In this document: in pieces, positions 25,633 to 33,955 of the stretch | Layout of the letters: the number at the start of each line of letters is the position of its first letter | How positions within the stretch are numbered: position 1 is the first letter of the stretch | Assembly: GCA_022824315.1 (NCBI GenBank) | Contig: JAJEAC010000034.1 | Location: 1 to 38,077 of the forward strand | Direction: 5' to 3' | Origin: Silicimonas sp. | GTDB lineage: Bacteria; Pseudomonadota; Alphaproteobacteria; Rhodobacterales; Rhodobacteraceae | Length of the DNA: 38,077 nucleotides | Notes under the pieces: generated by a model | What the model saw: only the letters and a program-made list of their open reading frames with translations | Told to the model about the DNA's origin: nothing | Databases searched by the model: none | Translations under genes and position numbers: made by a program

Positions 25633-26460
25633 CTAAACGAAATGTGCGACGCGCCGGTAGTCTGTTGGCGGAATTCCAACGTTTGACGTAAAGAAACGCG
25701 TGAAGCTGGCTTGACTGGCAAAGCCAAGGTCAAGGCCGATGTCGGTGATCGACTTGTCGGTCGTCACCAACTCGTCGATGGCGTGTTCCGTACGGAGCGT
25801 GTTCAGGTAGAGGTTGGGCGTAATTCCCATCTGCATCTTGAAAAGCTTGAAAAAATGCGGGCGCGAAAGTCCGACCTCGCGGGCGAGGTCGTCCATAGCG
25901 GTTTCCTCAGCAAACCTCTCCTGCATGAGCCTGAGCGAACGTCTGACGCGGAAATCGTTGAATTTCAGCTGCATATTGCGAAGCAGCGGACGAGACTTGG
26001 CGCTCCTCCAAGTCTGGTCGACGCATTGACGCGTGGTTTCAAAGAGAAAGCCGTCGAACCGTTCGGACGGCTGGTCATCGAGAAGAATGGACGTAAGACG
26101 TCCGATCCACATTTCGACCGTCGGCGTCACCTGGACTTGGGGCGTTCCGAATCCAAGCGAAAACTCCGCACTTTGGCTGTTTTCGAGAAACCACATCGGC
26201 TTGATGTAGAGCGTTAGGACGAAGTGCTTCTGACCGCAGGGCGAAGGTTCGAAACTGTGTGGTTCCCACGGGCTGATCGCAACCGCCTCGGTTTTCGAAA
26301 TGGCATACGTGTCTCCATTGACGGTCGCTGATGCATCGGGACCTTCGAGATAGAATATCAAGTGCCCTTCGCGGTGCGCATGCGTGGTCAGGGGACGGTC
26401 GAGTTCGTACAATGTCGCGCGGCCGAATGAACCGTGATGAACTGAGATCGCTCTGGCCAT
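25633..26460 (-). CDS. AraC-family transcriptional regulator
   Basis: A 275-residue regulator with an N-terminal cupin-like sensor domain (about 1-130, containing THAHREGHLIFYLEG and the SPWEPHSF turn) and a C-terminal double helix-turn-helix (about 175-275). The second HTH shows the AraC signature DIGLDLGFASQASFTRFFTSNVG. The ATG at 26460 is preceded by a purine-rich AAGGGGGAAG about 7 bases upstream; longer starts are unlikely. As the only classical regulator in the window, directly ahead of the large array and behind the binding protein, it probably controls them in response to the imported compound. That is inference. Confidence 0.9.
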   Translation of the reverse strand: MARAISVHHGSFGRATLYELDRPLTTHAHREGHLIFYLEGPDASATVNGDTYAISKTEAVAISPWEPHSFEPSPCGQKHFVLTLYIKPMWFLENSQSAEFSLGFGTPQVQVTPTVEMWIGRLTSILLDDQPSERFDGFLFETTRQCVDQTWRSAKSRPLLRNMQLKFNDFRVRRSLRLMQERFAEETAMDDLAREVGLSRPHFFKLFKMQMGITPNLYLNTLRTEHAIDELVTTDKSITDIGLDLGFASQASFTRFFTSNVGIPPTDYRRVAHFV

Positions 26461-26785
26461 AACGATTCTTCCCCCTTCCGGTCGATCTTTCGGTTGTCGT
26501 TCAGCGGTCAATTTATCGGGGCAAGTTGCGGTCGTGATCAAGAAAGACATCACCTTTTGATACTTTGAGGTATATCGAAATCTCTTCGGTACTAAATCTA
26601 GCGTTGCAGCAGGGCTCCGAACATATGCGCCTGGATTCGATTCAATCACGTGACGCCATGTCCTGAAGCTTCTCGTGACCTCGCTTCACTCCTCCGCGAG
26701 ATCCTCGACTGTCCTGCCCCAACGGCACGGGCGGGCGTCGTCGATCGGCAGTTCACGCAAATCTCAACTTGGCTGCCTGCGGTCC
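26461..26785. other. Intergenic region ahead of the AraC-family gene
   Basis: A 325 bp spacer with AT-richer sequence near 26510-26640 than its surroundings, consistent with a promoter for the AraC gene. No open frame here has a credible start or product. I see no clear operator. Confidence 0.45.
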
Positions 26786-27916
26786 CTAGTGGGCTCGCGC
26801 CAACAAATCCCGAATCTCCGAGCGCTCGAAACTCCGCGGGTCGCCAGTAATCGCACGGTCGCAAGCTGCAATCGTCGCGGCCTTGCTCAGGGCGCTCACC
26901 TCGATCCCGAGATCCGACAATCTCCGCGGAATCGGCCACTCAGACAACATGTCTCGAAGCCCATCTGCCAGCGCGCGCCTTTCGTCGATACGGAGTGCTC
27001 GCTTTATTGGATCGCAGAGGCCATCGGCATGTTGTTCGTAGAACTCCACGAGGTGGGAAATCACAACGGCTCCAACCGCGCTGGGATTTGGCTTTGACTC
27101 GGACGCGGCGGTGATGGCGTTGCAAAGCGCGTGAATGACGCAAAGCCCCTTCTGAAGCGAAAGCGAACTGTTCAGCCCCGCAGCCAGGAGCTCGCGTCTC
27201 GCAGGAAGGTGATCGTCGTTCAAGGCCGGACCAATATTGATCCAAATTCGGTTCAACGCGTCCAGTGCCAGTCCGTCCGCAGGCGGATGGTACCGGGGCG
27301 ACAGATAACTGTCGATCGCCCGCGACATCACGCCTGCCGCGGCGATGGCTGAATCCTCTGCCATTGCACCCAGCGTAAGGGTCGGATCGCATATCGTGAT
27401 GCATGGAACAAGGTTGCGGGACGAGAACAGAATGTGTCTCTTGTCGTCCAGCGTAAGGCGGGCATAGTCGCTGATTGCAGACGCGAAGCCCAGAATGTCG
27501 GGGACGGCGTAGAGATGCGGGAGGTGCCCATTGATCCGCCGTGATCCACCTTCGTCGACCGACAGCCTGTCAAGCGGCTCGTCGTGAGCGATGGCAATCC
27601 TGGCAGCCTTTGCCAGGTCGATTACCCGGTTCGGGCCAAAGGCAACCAGCACGTCGCAATCGTTGTCCCTGTAGAGCCTGGCCACGGCACGCGCAGCGCT
27701 TTCGGTGGGCAGGTGCGGCACGTCCGAAAAGACCACAGGTTCGGCACGCATCGGGAAGCCTGAATAAAACCTGTCCGCCCCTAAACTTGACATCCTGTCA
27801 TCGGCAGAGACGACAAGCGGGCGCCGTTTCCTGTTCGCTTCAATCTCGGAATGCAGTGCTTCCTCTAAGACGCCATCGGAGAAATGGACCCGGGTGAGGA
27901 AGTTGATCAGTGTCAT
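26786..27916 (-). CDS. Degenerate iron-type alcohol dehydrogenase / maleylacetate-reductase-like protein
   Basis: A 376-residue protein with the overall layout of Fe-ADH/maleylacetate reductases, recognisable from the VVFSDVPHLPT, DVLVAFGPNRVIDLAKAA, AISDYARL and KGLCVIHALCNAIT blocks. Key motifs are altered. The nucleotide GGGSxxD loop reads FGPNRVID (93-100), the GTGSE turn reads GFASA, and the metal aspartate of DALTHAIE is absent (GVMSRAID at 195-202). The second metal histidine after HAL is N266, and the PHG histidine region reads NPSAV; only H262 remains clearly. Normal NAD-dependent, metal-dependent redox catalysis is therefore doubtful. The frame is intact, so it is maintained. It lies 77 bp after the binding-protein gene. 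Possible roles are a binding or regulatory protein or a repurposed enzyme. Confidence 0.7.
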   Translation of the reverse strand: MTLINFLTRVHFSDGVLEEALHSEIEANRKRRPLVVSADDRMSSLGADRFYSGFPMRAEPVVFSDVPHLPTESAARAVARLYRDNDCDVLVAFGPNRVIDLAKAARIAIAHDEPLDRLSVDEGGSRRINGHLPHLYAVPDILGFASAISDYARLTLDDKRHILFSSRNLVPCITICDPTLTLGAMAEDSAIAAAGVMSRAIDSYLSPRYHPPADGLALDALNRIWINIGPALNDDHLPARRELLAAGLNSSLSLQKGLCVIHALCNAITAASESKPNPSAVGAVVISHLVEFYEQHADGLCDPIKRALRIDERRALADGLRDMLSEWPIPRRLSDLGIEVSALSKAATIAACDRAITGDPRSFERSEIRDLLARAH

Positions 27917-27954
27917 GACGGCACAAGCTTTGCAAAGGGCCCAGTGCTGCAAAG

Positions 27955-27978
27955 GGTCCGGGCGCGTACGCCCGGACC
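27955..27978 (-). terminator. Strong stem-loop after the binding-protein gene
   Basis: Perfect 10 bp GC-rich arms at 27955-27964 and 27969-27978 around a 4-base loop lie 16 bases beyond the stop of the periplasmic binding protein. Only a short CTTT follows on the minus strand. It may be a partial terminator or an mRNA-stabilising hairpin that keeps binding-protein transcript levels above those of downstream genes. Confidence 0.6.
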
Positions 27979-27993
27979 GGCTTCAGGGAAAAG

Positions 27994-29250
27994 TCAATAG
28001 GACATCTGACACGGCGGGTTGTCACGGCTCGGAGCGCCGAGCGCCGCGAACTTGTCCGCGTCGATCCGCAGGTTTTGCGGCACGCCAGGATCCATCGAGA
28101 TGAACTGGTTCACGAGGTTGCCATTGTCGTCTTCGATCACTTCCGAGATGAAGGTCGCGCCGATGGCCTGACGGTTTTCATCCAGCGTGATCTTGCCGAC
28201 CGGGCTGTCCAGCTCGAGATTCGCCAGACAGGACCGGAAGGCAGCGTGCCCATCCGACAGGTCGGCACCCACTTCATCCAGACATGTCAGCGTTGCCGAC
28301 ATGTTGTTGTAGTAGAGCGTCGCCAGAAGCGACGGAGCCGGGAAACGCTCTTCCGGCGGGAAGGTGTCCTGGTAGAGCTTCACGAACTCGGTCCAGGCCG
28401 GGTCGTCCCAGGTGTCAGCCTGAGGCCCGGAAGACGGCGTGCCGATCAGCGCGCGTTTCGCGTCGCCCTTCGAGTTCAAGACCGTCCCGTCGACCATGAT
28501 CGTGCCGCCAATCAGGTTCGCGTCGCCGCCAGCCTGTTGATACTGGTTCAGGAAGTTGACGGCGTCGCCGCCACCAAGCCCCAGGTAGATGGCATCAACG
28601 TCATCGGGAAGCGACGCGATGATCGAACCGAAGTCCTTCGTGCCAAGGGGAACCCAGAAGCGCTCGGTAATCTCGCCGCCTGCCTGGCAGTAGTCCAGGG
28701 CGAAGCCGAAGACCTGCGTGTAGATAAAGGAATAGTCCTCGCCGATAGTTGCGACCGTCTCGTATCCCTTTTCGTTGTAAACGTAGGAACCCAGGCCCCA
28801 CGACCACTGCGCCCCGTCTGCATTGAAGCGGAAGAAGTTCTCGGACGGGTTCACGTACGTCGTTTCCTGGGCGCCGGACGAGCCGTTGATAAAGGTCGTC
28901 CCTGGCTGGGTCTTGGCGTAGTCGCGGATCGCGATCCCCTCGGAACCCGACAGCGGGCCCACGATCACCCCGAGACCATCCTGTTCCACAAGCTTGCGTG
29001 CGGCGCGAACGGCACTGTCAGGCGATGCGTCGGTGGACTGAATGACAAGTTCCACGTCCTTGCCGGCAACTTTGCCGCCAAAGGCCGCCAGCGCAGTCTT
29101 CATTCCGCGGACGCCATCTTCGCCAAGCACTGTGTACGTGCCTTCCAATGTCGCCATCGTGCCAATCTTGAATGTGTGCTCGTCCGCAAGGGCGCCGTGC
29201 ACGGTTACTAGAGCCGCGCCCACCGCGGTGGTCACAAGAAGTTTCTTCAT
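27994..29250 (-). CDS. Liv-type ABC transporter periplasmic substrate-binding protein
   Basis: A 418-residue type I periplasmic binding protein (Peripla_BP_6, LivJ/AmiC-like). A Sec signal peptide occupies 1-22 with probable cleavage at GALA-DEH. The mature protein begins with HTFKIGTMATLEGTYTVLGEDG, has GVIVGPLSGSEG in the first lobe and YNEKGYETVATIGEDYSF in the second. Several cysteines late in the protein could form disulfides. The ATG at 29250 is chosen; GGGGAGA is about 7 bases ahead of it, and a GTG one codon upstream is possible. It most likely delivers substrate to LivHMG/LivF-Tm-1, whose array starts after two intervening genes. The ligand cannot be read from sequence. Confidence 0.9.
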   Translation of the reverse strand: MKKLLVTTAVGAALVTVHGALADEHTFKIGTMATLEGTYTVLGEDGVRGMKTALAAFGGKVAGKDVELVIQSTDASPDSAVRAARKLVEQDGLGVIVGPLSGSEGIAIRDYAKTQPGTTFINGSSGAQETTYVNPSENFFRFNADGAQWSWGLGSYVYNEKGYETVATIGEDYSFIYTQVFGFALDYCQAGGEITERFWVPLGTKDFGSIIASLPDDVDAIYLGLGGGDAVNFLNQYQQAGGDANLIGGTIMVDGTVLNSKGDAKRALIGTPSSGPQADTWDDPAWTEFVKLYQDTFPPEERFPAPSLLATLYYNNMSATLTCLDEVGADLSDGHAAFRSCLANLELDSPVGKITLDENRQAIGATFISEVIEDDNGNLVNQFISMDPGVPQNLRIDADKFAALGAPSRDNPPCQMSY

Positions 29251-29416
29251 CACTTATCTCCCCAGGTATGCTGTATTCCGGTGCCAAACAGGGTGGCCAC
29301 CTGCCCTTAACATGACCATGGCGAGGCAAAAGCTCTGAACCGCGCCGCCGTCGCGTATACCCGTTAGTCGCTTTTATTTGAGTTTGCCGCCCCTGCGTCG
29401 CAGCCATTGCGCGCGG
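29251..29416 (-). promoter_or_regulatory. Upstream region of the binding-protein gene with a 10 bp palindrome
   Basis: A 166 bp spacer. It contains the perfect palindrome ggtggccacc at 29292-29301, about 42-51 bases ahead of the start codon, which might be an operator. No confident promoter elements. Confidence 0.3.
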
Positions 29417-30700
29417 TCAGAGCGGCAGAGGCTGGTTTGCGCTCTCGCGTTTCAGTTCGACGGCGCAAAAGACCACGGTGGTATCGCCAACGTTTTCCAG
29501 GTTGTGAAGCGCGAATTCGCCTTCGCCAACGTCATAAAAGTGCGTCAGCCCGGCGTCGTAATCGCTTTCGTAGGTCGTCCCGTCATAGGTCCGCTGCAAG
29601 AAACGACCTGACGTAATCGCGGTCCACAAATAGGTCAGGACATGACGATGGACCGGCATGCGTTCGCCGGGCTTCAAGGTCATGTGCCAGACCCGAACCG
29701 AGCTGTTTTCGAACACCAGATCGGTTCCGATGCGACCATTGAATTCGTTATTCTTGAACTCAAGCCGGATGGCATCGGACCAGTCCTGGAAGTTCGAAGT
29801 GGTCAATTCGCCCGATCTGAAACTGTCTGCATGCCTGCTAGTATCAATTGCCTCAGGACGGGGCATTGGCTGGCTCTCAAAGAGCGAGAGCGGGAAATTT
29901 GCGCTTTCCTTTTTCAATTCGACCGCAACGAATACCATCTTCGTGTCGCCGACGTTTTCCAGATTGTGCAACGCGAACTCACCCGACCTGACGTGGTAGA
30001 AGTGCGTCAACCCGGCCTGATAGTCGCTTTCGTAGGTCGTCCCGTCATAGGTCCGTTGCAAGAAGCGCCCAGGAGTAATTGCGGTCCAGAAATACGTCAG
30101 GACATGGCGGTGGACCGGCATTTTCTCGCCAGGCTCAAGTGTTATGTGCCAAACCCGAACCGAGTCGTTCTCGAATACCAAGTCGGTGCCAATCTTGCCG
30201 TTATAGGCATTGGCACTGAATTCTCTCTTGACGCTGTCGGTCCACCCCTGGAACCCGCTTGTTGTAAGCTCACCTGACCGGAAACTGTCCGCAAACCCCT
30301 GGATACCCGTTGATTGCGGCAGGGCTGCGTGCGCGGGCGCGGCAAGTGCACTACCATTGGAGCGTCCCGTTACCCCGGCCGCAGCGAGATCCTGCGCGTT
30401 CAGCCCCTCAGCCAGAATCAATGTCCCTTCAACCGAATCCAACCGCAGATGGATCATGGACTGGTACTCGGGCGAATTGTACCAGCGCATTGCCTCATCG
30501 CGGTTCGGGAAGCGCAGGATCACCAGCCGATCGTGTCCCGTCTGTCCCTCGATCACTTCTGTCGTCTCGTTGACAGCGAGAATCTCGACGTCAAACTTGT
30601 TAAGACAGGCCACCGCCTTAGGCACGTAGACGTCGTTGAGTGTGGAACGGTTGAGCACCTTGTGACTCGCCACGAAATAATAGGGATGAATATCTGTCAC
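29417..30700 (-). CDS. DUF1330 domain plus duplicated cupin domain protein
   Basis: A 427-residue cytoplasmic protein in three parts. Residues 1-100 match DUF1330, with RLVILRFPNRDEAMRWYNSP and a final LILAEGL strand. After a linker come two homologous cupin units, about 138-274 and 291-424. Each carries FENxSVRVWHxTLxPGExMPVHRHV with two metal-type histidines (H197 and H199 in the first, H351 and H353 in the second), and later ALHNLENVGDT. The start is uncertain. The GTG at 30700 begins at the DUF1330 edge with GGAGGT 3 bases upstream; a TTG at 30760 is the alternative. Function unknown: cupins may be dioxygenases, isomerases or binding proteins. It lies just upstream of the binding-protein gene on the same strand and may belong to the same pathway. 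Confidence 0.75.
   Translation of the reverse strand: MTDIHPYYFVASHKVLNRSTLNDVYVPKAVACLNKFDVEILAVNETTEVIEGQTGHDRLVILRFPNRDEAMRWYNSPEYQSMIHLRLDSVEGTLILAEGLNAQDLAAAGVTGRSNGSALAAPAHAALPQSTGIQGFADSFRSGELTTSGFQGWTDSVKREFSANAYNGKIGTDLVFENDSVRVWHITLEPGEKMPVHRHVLTYFWTAITPGRFLQRTYDGTTYESDYQAGLTHFYHVRSGEFALHNLENVGDTKMVFVAVELKKESANFPLSLFESQPMPRPEAIDTSRHADSFRSGELTTSNFQDWSDAIRLEFKNNEFNGRIGTDLVFENSSVRVWHMTLKPGERMPVHRHVLTYLWTAITSGRFLQRTYDGTTYESDYDAGLTHFYDVGEGEFALHNLENVGDTTVVFCAVELKRESANQPLPL
29429..30289 (-). repeat. Tandem cupin-domain duplication inside one gene
   Basis: Two units of about 400 bp, offset by 459 bp (29879-30289 and 29429-29830), encode cupin domains that agree at most positions, including long identical runs around VLTYxWTAIT and GRFLQRTYDGTTYESDY. 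This is a relatively recent internal duplication. Confidence 0.85.
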
Positions 30701-30792
30701 ACGACCTCCAAGACGGCTAAATTCGCTTTGCGGGATCAACGGTAGAACCAGCTTTCGCAATTCTTCTTCGCATTTTCGTTGCTTGGCATACC

Positions 30793-31134
30793 TCAGGGTA
30801 CGATTGTTTGGTCGATCCGTCGCGGAATTGGGCTACGGCCGGAACTCTTGTGAGCTTTCTCCGCAAGCCTCAATGCCCATCCTGTATTTCCCAACGCACC
30901 TTGCAGCTCCTGATCTGTTCGAACCGACGGCGAGGCTCGCCCTTTCGGACATCGCCCGGCTTGGGAATCCGGCCTCTGTTGCCCTCCGGCCGAACGGTGG
31001 CCTCTCCTTTCCAATTGCTTTCCAGGTCGCATGCGTGACCGGCTCGTAGTGCGCACTTCGGCCTCTCCGCGTTTGATCTGCCGCGCCCAGAGATAGGGGT
31101 AGCGCCAGGCATCGCCAGCCAGGATTTCAGTCAT
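30793..31134 (-). pseudogene. Probable remnant of a toxin gene paired with the Phd-type antitoxin
   Basis: The frame opens MTEILAGDAWRYPYLWARQI, which looks like a genuine N-terminus and overlaps the antitoxin's restored stop by 8 bp, as in type II toxin-antitoxin operons. After about residue 28 the protein turns into Arg/Gly/Gln-rich sequence with no domain character, so the original gene appears interrupted or recombined. I cannot name the toxin family. Alternatively it is an unrelated short gene. Confidence 0.4.
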
Positions 31135-31371
31135 TGGATTCGATGATGCGGGTCAGCTCGGCGACCAGCTCCGCCCCCTCTTCGGGGGAATGTCAGCGGT
31201 GCGTCGGGCGATCCTTGGATCTCTCGATGCCCGAATCCTTTCGAATTCCTCGGTCGCGAGCACAACGAAAGGCGCCTTGCCGTGGCGGGTGATTGCGACG
31301 GGCGCTTGGGCCGCTGCGTCCAACACGTCGCCGGTCCTTTTGCCAAGGTCCGTGGAAGAAAATTCGCCCAT
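31127..31371 (-). pseudogene. Phd/YefM-type antitoxin with a C-terminal frameshift
   Basis: The N-terminal 55 residues are a clear prevent-host-death antitoxin: MGEFSSTDLGKRTGDVLDAA, then APVAITRHGKAPFVVLATEEFERI. The ATG at 31371 has AGGAGAG 6 bases upstream. The open frame ends after 72 residues in a nonsense RGRSWSPS tail. Shifting frame by one base at the run of five C near position 31184 restores AELVAELTRIIESND and a stop that overlaps the next ATG. The gene therefore appears frameshifted, either by decay or by a base-call error. Its product would have been a DNA-binding antitoxin. Confidence 0.65.
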
Positions 31372-31748
31372 GCGACTCTCCTGTGTCGTTGACTGCTCCC
31401 CGCCCAGACGGTGATTTACGGCGCAGCTGATGACTTTGCAAAGACCAGTTCCCGTCCCGGACGGCCAGACAAGCGACTCCAGTTGGCCTCGGTGCCGAGC
31501 GGCCTGCAGGCAGGGGAGTTCGAGTTGCTCGGCATGGACCCGAACCTCGCTGCTTACATAAGTGTGACAGCCTGATTTCTGTCGAAACCCCAGTCATGCT
31601 TGGCCGGAACCGTCTTCCCGGCCGATGAAGTTCCGGCAATCGCCTGACGCCAGCAGGTCCGGCCATCGCGTGCGTCTTTGTGCATCAGTGCGGACAGATC
31701 ACCCTGGCGCGGATCGCGGCGCCCTGGAAGTCGGGTGACCGGAAATGA
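31372..31748. other. Intergenic region, no gene seen
   Basis: About 380 bp between the antitoxin start and the aminotransferase stop. No supported gene. It should contain the antitoxin promoter, but I cannot place it by eye. Confidence 0.45.
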
Positions 31749-32855
31749 TCAGCGCCTCGCGGCGGCGAGTGCGTCTGGCAGGACCTTTGCAAGGAGATCC
31801 AAGTCAGCCGGACGTCCTGCGGTGATCCGGATGCACCGGTTGGCAGGTGCGACGCCGGGCATCCGGACAAAGACATCCCGCGCTTCGAGTTCTTCAAGAA
31901 CACGGCGCGCGAAGTCACCATCCCGGCCACAATCAACAGCCACGAAATTCGCAGCCGACGAAATCGAAATCAGGCCGCAGTCCTCAGCGATCTCCGTGAT
32001 CCGTTCACGCGCCTTTCCAACTTCGCTCCTTACGTGGCTAAGCCAATCACGGTCTGACAGGGCAATCTGCGCTGCAATTTGGCTGACCCGGTTCATGCCG
32101 AAGTGATTGCGTATCTTCTCGAAGCTCTGAATCACGCTCCGCTCGCCAAAGGCATAACCCACCCGCATTCCCGCCATTCCATGGGCCTTGGAAAACGTCC
32201 GCATGCGGATCACTCTGGGATCGTCAATCGGCACGTGCGGCACGATGCTGTCAGGCGCAAATTCCAAATACGCCTCGTCAAGGATCAGGACGCAATTCTC
32301 GGGAAGGCCCGCGATCATGCCTTCGATCCAGGCTGGATCCTGCCAGGTTCCCATAGGATTGTCGGGATTTGCCAGATAGATCATTTTTGCCCCGGATGCC
32401 CGCGCGGCTTCAAGGAGGGCAGCTACGTCTTCCCTGTCGTCCCGATATGGCACTTTCACGAGCGCGCCGCCAAATCCCACCACATGGTAGCTGAATGTCG
32501 GATAGGCTCCGTCGGAGGTCACGACCCGGTCACCCTCCTGGACGAAAAGTCTCACTGCATAGCCGAGAAGCCCGTCGACCCCTTCGCCCACGACGACTTC
32601 GTCTCGGGCGATTCCCAGATAACCGGCGAGAGCCTCGCGCAACTCGAAACTCTCCGGATCTCCGTACATCCAGGCATCGCCAGCCTGGTCCTGAATTGCC
32701 TTGATGGCCTTGGGGGAAGGTCCGAACACGTTTTCGTTGGCACCGATCCGTGCCCGGAATCGGTGGCCCAGACGACGCTCGATGGCTTCGGGGCCGACAA
32801 ACGGCACGGTCGCCGGAAGACTGTCGGCAAGCGGGGTTTCCAGTGGTCGTTTCAT
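31749..32855 (-). CDS. Class I/II aminotransferase, histidinol-phosphate-aminotransferase-like
   Basis: A 368-residue fold-type I PLP enzyme. The Schiff-base lysine is K223 in MRTFSKAHGMAGMRVGYAFG, cofactor contacts are in LDEAYLEF (192-199), and NPDNPMGT lies at 163-170. The N-terminal IGANENVFGPSP matches the HisC-like subgroup. Because hisC is usually placed with other biosynthetic genes, this is more likely a paralogue acting on another amino acid. The ATG at 32855 is preferred because a longer start at 32936 would put the adjacent 10 bp inverted repeat inside the gene and adds no family sequence; neither has a good ribosome site. It is divergent from a beta-hydroxyacid-dehydrogenase-type gene. 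Confidence 0.85.
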   Translation of the reverse strand: MKRPLETPLADSLPATVPFVGPEAIERRLGHRFRARIGANENVFGPSPKAIKAIQDQAGDAWMYGDPESFELREALAGYLGIARDEVVVGEGVDGLLGYAVRLFVQEGDRVVTSDGAYPTFSYHVVGFGGALVKVPYRDDREDVAALLEAARASGAKMIYLANPDNPMGTWQDPAWIEGMIAGLPENCVLILDEAYLEFAPDSIVPHVPIDDPRVIRMRTFSKAHGMAGMRVGYAFGERSVIQSFEKIRNHFGMNRVSQIAAQIALSDRDWLSHVRSEVGKARERITEIAEDCGLISISSAANFVAVDCGRDGDFARRVLEELEARDVFVRMPGVAPANRCIRITAGRPADLDLLAKVLPDALAAARR

Positions 32856-32875
32856 CGCACCGAATTCAGCATGTG

Positions 32876-32929
32876 GTTCATTTGCTGACAAGCCCTGCAA
32901 AAAACGCCTTCTCAATGCCGCAAATGAAC
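32876..32929. promoter_or_regulatory. Perfect 10 bp inverted repeat in a divergent promoter region
   Basis: The arms gttcatttgc (32876-32885) and gcaaatgaac (32920-32929) are exact inverted copies with centres 44 bp apart, about four helical turns. They lie in the 122 bp between the divergent starts of the HisC-like aminotransferase and the oxidoreductase. This suits an operator for a shared regulator, though the regulator is not identified. Confidence 0.45.
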
Positions 32930-32977
32930 TGTCCATTCCAATAGGAACAGGGCATGCATTTCGCAGGGAGAACTGCC

Positions 32978-33934
32978 ATGAAAATTGGATTCATCGGGCT
33001 TGGCAATGTCGGCGGCAAACTCGCCTGCAGCCTGCTGCGGAACGGCCTCGACCTGACCGTCCGCGACATTGATCGCGACATGGCCGAACCGTTTCTTGCA
33101 GACGGCGCAATGTGGGCCGGAAGTCCCGCAGACATGGCCGCCGCTTGCGACTACGTGATCACCTGCCTGCCCTCGCCGTCAGCCTGCTCGGCTGTCATGG
33201 AGGGCGAGGACGGCATTCTCACCGCCATTCGCCCGGGATCCATCTGGGCGGAAATGTCGACCACGGATGCAGGCGAAGTCCGGCGCATGGCACGCCTCGT
33301 CGAAGAGAAACACGCACACGCGATCGATTGCCCGGTGTCCGGTGGCTGCCATCGTGCGGCGACCGGCAACATATCCATCTTTGCGGGATGCGACCGGCCA
33401 ACCTTCGAGAGAGCGCTTCCGGTCCTCACGACACTCGGACGGCGGGTGCTGCATACCGGCGGGGTCGGGTCGGCGTCGATCCTCAAGGTCATGACCAACT
33501 ATCTTGCTACCGCCAATCTTGTCAGCCTTGCCGAGGCGCTGGCGACAATGAAGGCCGCCGGCATGGATCTTGGCACCACCTACGAGGCAATCCGAATCTC
33601 GTCCGGCAATTCCTTCGTTCACGAAACCGAAAGCCAGGTCATTCTCAACGGATCGCGTGACATCAACTTCACGATGGATCTCGTGCTCAAAGACGTGGGT
33701 CTCTTCGACCAGATCGCCACCGACAAGGGCGTTCCGCTCGCGCTCTCCCCGCTGCTCGTCGACGTGTTTCGGGAGGCGGTCGCTTCCTACGGCCCGCGTG
33801 AACATTCGCCCAACATCATCAGGCGCTACGAGGAGCCGACCGGCCTCGACGTCCGAGCGCCGGGCTTTCCGCCCGAAATCGTCGATGACGAACCGGAAGA
33901 AGCCGGTCACGAGGTCACGCCCGGTCGCGGCTGA
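32978..33934 (+). CDS. NAD(P)-dependent oxidoreductase, 3-hydroxyisobutyrate-dehydrogenase family
   Basis: A 318-residue beta-hydroxyacid dehydrogenase. The N-terminal dinucleotide motif is GFIGLGNVGGKLA (4-16), the substrate-binding segment reads CPVSGG (118-123), and the probable catalytic lysine is K170 in ILKVMTNYLA. The acidic tail after about residue 290 is longer than usual. The family oxidises short 3-hydroxyacids such as 3-hydroxyisobutyrate, tartronate semialdehyde or related compounds; the substrate is unassigned. The ATG at 32978 has AGGGAG 7 bases upstream. It is the only plus-strand gene in the right half of the window and shares its promoter region with the aminotransferase, which suggests joint amino- or hydroxy-acid metabolism. 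Confidence 0.88.
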   Translation: MKIGFIGLGNVGGKLACSLLRNGLDLTVRDIDRDMAEPFLADGAMWAGSPADMAAACDYVITCLPSPSACSAVMEGEDGILTAIRPGSIWAEMSTTDAGEVRRMARLVEEKHAHAIDCPVSGGCHRAATGNISIFAGCDRPTFERALPVLTTLGRRVLHTGGVGSASILKVMTNYLATANLVSLAEALATMKAAGMDLGTTYEAIRISSGNSFVHETESQVILNGSRDINFTMDLVLKDVGLFDQIATDKGVPLALSPLLVDVFREAVASYGPREHSPNIIRRYEEPTGLDVRAPGFPPEIVDDEPEEAGHEVTPGRG

Positions 33935-33955
33935 ATCGGTACGCGATGTGCATGC

